A stretch of DNA of 64,000 bases, from NCBI GenBank assembly GCA_001414345.1, contig LLCB01000065.1:62001-126000 (forward strand), in the 5' to 3' direction. This document shows positions 59,088 to 64,000 of the stretch, piece after piece. The DNA is from Hymenoscyphus infarciens (taxonomy: Eukaryota; Ascomycota; Leotiomycetes; Helotiales; Helotiaceae). Made by a program: the position numbers and the translations under genes. The notes under the pieces are model-generated. The model had not been told where the DNA came from. It worked only from the letters and a program-made list of their open reading frames with translations, and did no database searches. Position 1 is the first letter of the stretch; each line of letters starts with the position of its first letter.

Positions 59088-60523
59088 ATGGCGACCGCTA
59101 CCACTCCACCACCTCCCTCAGTTCTTCGTACTCCGTCAACACCACGCTTTGGAACCTTTGGGGACGATTATCAACCATACTCTCCACGCAAATCCAGTCG
59201 CGTTGCGCAACGGTCTCGATCCACGCATACACCACCTCGACAAGTCTCTGGTCATAATCTAAGAACGAGCCCTCAAACCGCGAAGAAGTCCTCGGCGTCG
59301 ACAATGCTCGACACCCCAACCTCCCCTCGAACCGCATCCAAGAAGAGAGCTCCACGAGCAGGAGCCCTCGACTTCCACTCTACAACTTCTGCCGCATCGG
59401 CACTTGGACTTCCTACCCCAACAAGAGCAGACAAGATGGATTTCCCAACCGCCGTTGCGCGCGATAATGGCATGTTACCTACGCCTGCGAAGACCCCGAC
59501 AAGACGCCCAGATGGAAAAAACCCAGCCTTCTCCGGAATTTCTCGCAGCCTCTTCACCTCTCGCACCGAGTCAATGGAAGATGTCATGCCAACGCCTCGA
59601 AAGAAGAATCGACGAAACCACACCGGATTCTCTTTGAACAGCTTCCAAATTGACGAGGCGGATCCCGACATTCAGATTTTTACCGATTCCAATGACCGCG
59701 TTCCAGAGGTAGATCGAAGTGCCGACAACCCTTTCTATGGAGAAGGCGCCGCTAGCCCACCCGAACCAACCAAGCGCACCAGTAAGCGTAGAAAGGTTAC
59801 TATTCCTGGTGAAGGTGAACAGGAGATTGAGGATATCAAGGATCGTGAGGATGGCCTAGCTTATGTATTGTAAGTGTAAGAACACACTTTTTATGAAACC
59901 CCCACTAACCTCAACCTAGTCGAGGAAAGAAAGTATGGCGCAGTCACGAGAAAAATGATGCCGATGCGCCAGACGAGACAGACGATGAAGATGGAGAAGA
60001 CCTTGTTAAGGATCTCGAAACTGAGCATCTTGGCCCAGTCACGCGTTCATCTGTTAGGCCTCGCCTCTTGTACCCTTCCCAAAAGCAGATCGAGGCTCGC
60101 GAGAAGAGGTTGCAAGCTGTTGAAGAGGAGGAAGCTGATACCGACATTGAGGAGCCAGCCAACACCGCTTCTCGCAGTCCTAAGAAATCGCTGAGCTTCG
60201 GCATCAACGAAACACCAGCTGGCCAATCAGACAAGTATCTTTCCACCCCCAAGGCTCCAAGGTTTGCGGCTTCGGCGATTACTCCACCAACGACTGCACG
60301 TGCTACCAGATCCAAGAAGGTCGACATGGGAGCCAACGACAGCAGTGAGGATGAGTACCCTTCGACCCCACTGCCCGGTACGCCATCCCGAACAGCCAAC
60401 AATCGCAGTCCTTTCTTCAGTGATTGGCAAAGAGTAAAGCACGACGACGAAACCAAGGCGACCAAGAAGCGAGGAGGAGAGTCGATGGCTCGCGGTTCTA
60501 CCGGCAAGCGAGCGCGTAACTAA
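59088..60523 (+). CDS. Disordered protein rich in CDK-type (S/T)P sites
   Basis: Two exons (59088-59869, 59920-60523; intron 50 nt) give 461 residues. I do not recognise a named family. The N-terminal half has many SP/TP sites followed by basic residues (TPSTPRF, SPRKSS, HTPPR, TPTSPR, TPAKTPTRR, MPTPRKK), a conserved-looking FSGISRSLFTSR segment and DNPFYGEG. A lysine-rich NLS-like patch (KRTSKRRK) follows, then near the intron AYVFRGKKVWRS. The C-terminus has more TP/SP sites and ends KRGGESMARGSTGKRARN. This composition and the shared promoter with DUO1 suggest a nuclear cell-cycle substrate; that is inference. ATG 59088 is the first AUG with good context (CATCATGGCG). Confidence 0.8.
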
Positions 60524-61150
60524 ATACGGCTTTCTCCCTTTTCCTTTGGCAAATCGTCTGATCAATTCGCTGGAAACCGAAATGTTGGTCGATTACTGAA
60601 ATTTTTGATCTTTGATGCATTCAGCATTTGTTTGGGAGCGAGCGTTTTTCGATGTTACGATATATGCATGAGGTGGTTTCTTTTTATTACGATACGATCA
60701 TGGTATTGGGAGCGATAAATGATTTCTACTGTGGTCTGTCTGGTGGATGGGGTTAATCGAAGGATGATGATGTGTCTGTACTTATGGCACGGGTGTTTTT
60801 TTGATGATTATCTTCTCCTTTCTTCTTTCTTGCAGGCGGGGTATGAACTTGAAAGTCGACCTTGGCTTGGGGATGGGTGGTTGGCCCTAGATAATTAGTT
60901 GTGTTTAGGGTGGGGAGGCTATTCATGTTTCGTGGGGGGCGATTTTCGGTTGTTCTTACTTTTGAGAAATTCAATATGTATTAGACCGAATCCTTGAGTG
61001 CCTAAAACTTGTTTGACAGTGATATTTTTGTTTTGTCTTCTTTTGGTGACATTAGGGGATTGCTGCTGCTCTAAAGTGTAGGAAGATTAAGCCTGACTGC
61101 TAAGAAAGAAGGACACTTGCTACTTGGTTGATTCCTGACTCTTGAAGCTT
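60524..61150. other. Intergenic 3' flank
   Basis: 3' UTR-like T/G-rich sequence, no gene supported. Confidence 0.5.
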
Positions 61151-62700
61151 TCCTTTGGTTAAGCGAACAAGTAAATATTTACTTGTTAGGTAAACTTGTA
61201 GGTTGAAATAAACAATTTACCAGCTATGCGAGACTGTTTTCTTTCTTAGAGCTTAGCCGAGAGAATACTAACTTGAGAAATTTAAATAGTTGTAAGTTAA
61301 GTTGTATTTTTCATTTTTAAAATATCAACGTAAGTTACGAGATTATAGACAGCTAGTTAGAATTGAAACGTAACTTAAGTCAACTTATCTTATTAAATAG
61401 TAATTTTATCTAATATCTTTCCCTCTAAGACTTACTAATTACTATTAAGAGAGTATACAAAAGAAACGCTAAAGATAATATATTACTATACTTACTAAGT
61501 TTATAGCGATATATATTATATACTAAAGATTATTAAAAAAGTAATAATAATCGCCTTTTTAAGACTTAAATTTAGCAATTTTAAAGTAAATCAAGTAGTA
61601 GAAATACTAAAAAGATAGAATAAAAATTAAAATAGTAGTAGTTTTAATATAAAAAATATATACTAATTATTATACTTAATAATAATACACTTCTTATTAG
61701 CTTAAATCTTAACTTTATAGATAAAGTATATAATATATATTCTTACTACTAATTAGAGAACTCTTATAAGATACTATGTCTTCTATCTTACTAAAGATAT
61801 ATTTAAAAAATTATAAGAGAATTAAAGATAATTCGATCTCTTAGATATTAGTATATTTTCTCTAGCTTAGAGTTAAAAGATATAGTACTTCGCTTCTCTA
61901 GTTACTATTAGATCTTAATCTTAGATTAAATTTAAATTAGTAATTTAGCTTACTTAAAGCTAAAGTATAGACTAATCTACTACTAGTATATCTCTTATTT
62001 CTTATCTAGCTTTATATTACGAAAAACTTTATTTTATTACTACTTTACTATTAACGAATATAATAGCTACTATCTAAACATTCTCTACTTCCTTCTCTTA
62101 CTTTCTTTCTTATATTTCTTCTCTATCTCTCTTTAATAACTATTAACTCGGCTATAGAGCTTAATTATTAATATAAGCATCTAGGTAGACGATCTCGGAG
62201 TCGTGATTGAACACGGGGTAGATAATATTATTATTAGGACTTTTAAAATCCGAGTAGACGATTAAGCTAGTAACATCGCTTATAGCTATGTTTAATTAGT
62301 TCTCTTTAATAAGAAAGTCTAAACAGGTTTCGTACTTTGTATAACAATATCTATGAAGCTTATTAGAGCTGTTTCCTTGAATAAAAAAGAATTGAAATCT
62401 TGCTTTTAAGTATACCTAAGAGAGCTGCGAAGACCTGAAGTCTTGCTATAGTTATAACTAATACTAAGCTTCTTATTATGACTTCTGTGCGGAGAGTTTA
62501 GAGAAGGGTGGTTATTGTGTATTTAATAAGAAAACACCATCTTTATAGATACTTAAGTATGCTTTAGCTTTACTAAAAAAGCCGCTTAACCTAAAAAAGA
62601 GTAGGGAATATGTTATTTCCTAGTAGCTATTCTTTAAGCAAGATGCTTACGCCTACCTTAGCAGGTTAGTTTCGAGCTCTTTAAATAGGTGAAGATAAAC
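61151..62700. repeat. RIP-affected AT-rich block, element unidentified
   Basis: Strongly AT-rich, TA-rich and CA/TG-poor with stops in all frames, the same signature as the retrotransposon block. I found no LTR or TIR pair inside. Probably a fully decayed transposon. Confidence 0.5.
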
Positions 62701-63078
62701 AGTGATATAAAAAGGAATGTTACTATTTTATAAAGTTGAATCGCGGAGACTTTCGAACGAATGTTGTTCTAAGTTATGTAACTTAGGATCCTTGAACTTG
62801 TAGTTCGACTGTAATCAGCACTTATACATCTCTTCATATTGAACTCAAAGACTGGTAATAGTCTGAGCGGGGTAGGTAAGGGAAAGGTACGATATTGTGG
62901 AGGTGTTGCTTCAGAACGTATTCTCCAACCAGGGTCGAGGACTTCCCCCCGAATTTAAGACCTTTGAGATATCTTTCAGTTTACTCAATTATACCTGCTC
63001 AAGACATTCGAGAGAACTCGATTGCCTCGCTATTCCCTATACCATCGGATTCTCCGACCTTGTGTAATTCACGCTACT
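62701..63078. other. Upstream region of the UstYa-like gene
   Basis: Composition returns to normal here. Probably the promoter and 5' UTR of the following gene. Confidence 0.4.
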
Positions 63079-64000
63079 ATGGACAGTAAAGAGCAAGAGA
63101 AAGAGCCCTTTTTGTTTGACGACGACGATAAGGCTGACGTCGACCAAGAAAGTCACGTTTTGCATTTGACACCAAAACCCAACTCACGTCGTCGGCTTCT
63201 TGCTTCAGTTCTCATTCACATGTTCATATTCATTGCATACTGCCTTGCCACCTATATGATCACAACAAAAACACCATGTTCTGATGACGAGCAAGGTAAG
63301 TGGGAGTTATTCATATTTGGTGGGCCCAAGTGAGCTAAGTTTGAGTAGCTTTCGCCGGTCTGGCTGTGGAGCATAAGCTCAAATTGTACGGTAAATTTAA
63401 CGAGAGTCCATTCGCCAGCCCACCGTCAGCTAAAAGCGATGAAGCATGGCATAACCTGATGCTTAACATGAGCGTTCGTGTTTCCAAGGAAGAACTAGAA
63501 GTCCATGGCCAAACCCCTGTAGAACTCCCAGAGGGGGGCTATCTTGCCTGGCTTGGTGTGTAGGTAATCCCGTGAGCTTTCTCCATAGGCAACTACTGAC
63601 TCCTCCGTTGATTTCATGAGCTTCATTGTGTAGTAAGTCTTAAAACTTCAGCTTATTTTTTAAATTACGAACAAATTTCTAACATCGTCACAGAAAATTC
63701 TACGCCAGTGGAGTTATAGAGAGCACTATCATCCAAACATGACGGAACATGATCGCCAGCATCTGGAGGTGCACATTGGTAAAGCTACGGCCCTCAAAGA
63801 CAGTTATATCTGCTGACGCTCTCGCAGACCATTGTATTGACTGGCTACGCAATGCTGCTATGTGCCATGCCGACACCTCGGCTCTCGCTGTATTTAAATG
63901 GGATAAAGGAGGGCACCCAATGCTCAATACACATAGAGTTGTACACAAATGTGTTGACTGGGATACTATAATGGGTTCTCATCGTGATCGCTTAGTGTGT
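63079..64000 (+). CDS. UstYa-family (DUF3328) protein, 3' end outside window
   Basis: UstYa-type proteins are membrane-anchored oxidases or cyclases of fungal secondary metabolism, with two HxxHC motifs. Exons 63079-63295, 63349-63559, a short exon ending 63632, 63694-63778, and 63828 to the window edge. Visible parts: an acidic start (MDSKEQEKEPFLFDDDD), one transmembrane helix (LLASVLIHMFIFIAYCLATY), the WHNL...VSKEELE...VELPEGGYLAWLGV core, HELHCV at 63615-63632, then the ILRQWSYREHYHP segment and HIDHCIDWLRN with the second motif. The short HELHC exon has TGA directly upstream in frame and no AG acceptor between 63590 and 63612, so it cannot be joined by standard splicing. The gene may be broken. 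It lies next to a RIP block. Confidence 0.75.

Noticed and set aside
1..64000. CRISPR arrays or prokaryotic-type defence systems
   Set aside because: Spliced eukaryotic genes throughout; the regular ~79-bp spacing at 11.7-12.6 kb consists of introns and exons, not identical repeats with spacers.

Overview
The window is chromosomal DNA of a filamentous ascomycete. The introns are short (about 45-150 nt) with GTAAGT-type donors and CTRAY branch sites, and the proteins are typical ascomycete families. Blocks of AT-rich, CA/TG-poor DNA carry stop-riddled transposons, the mark of repeat-induced point mutation (RIP). The proteins fit Leotiomycetes (Helotiales), but that placement is an inference.

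Layout. 1-3905: 3' part of NOT1, the CCR4-NOT scaffold. 3.9-7.6 kb: gene-poor, with a decayed gene and a small spliced membrane-protein gene. 7.65-10.7 kb: AT-rich block with a TIR element, a PIF/Harbinger-like element and an unmutated solo LTR. 11.45-12.96 kb: an unusual gene built almost entirely of 21-60 nt exons, all joined in the same intron phase. 13.06-21.87 kb: a secreted beta-lactamase-fold gene (frameshifted), a DUF7918-like nuclear-type protein, NTF2 and TVP18. 23.7-39.2 kb: AT-rich block holding three LTR retrotransposons with exact target-site duplications, one nested in another, plus a MITE. 39.2-43.5 kb: old diverged repeats. 45.56-60.52 kb: dense gene block with AIM21, an epimerase-like gene, an IMPACT-domain protein, MCM10, RNase H2 subunit B, DUO1 and a proline-directed-kinase-site-rich protein. 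61.15-62.7 kb: another RIP block. 63.08 kb to the end: a UstYa-family (DUF3328) gene cut by the window edge.

How genes relate. The 53-60.5 kb block groups replication and mitosis genes (MCM10, RNase H2B, DUO1) on shared divergent promoters; the DUO1 promoter has two MluI cell-cycle boxes. The AT-rich blocks are graveyards of transposons, and the standout gene is the phase-uniform microexon gene at 11.45-12.96 kb, which I could not match to any family I know. Three genes (beta-lactamase-like, TVP18, UstYa-like) have single-site defects that are either real lesions or assembly errors.
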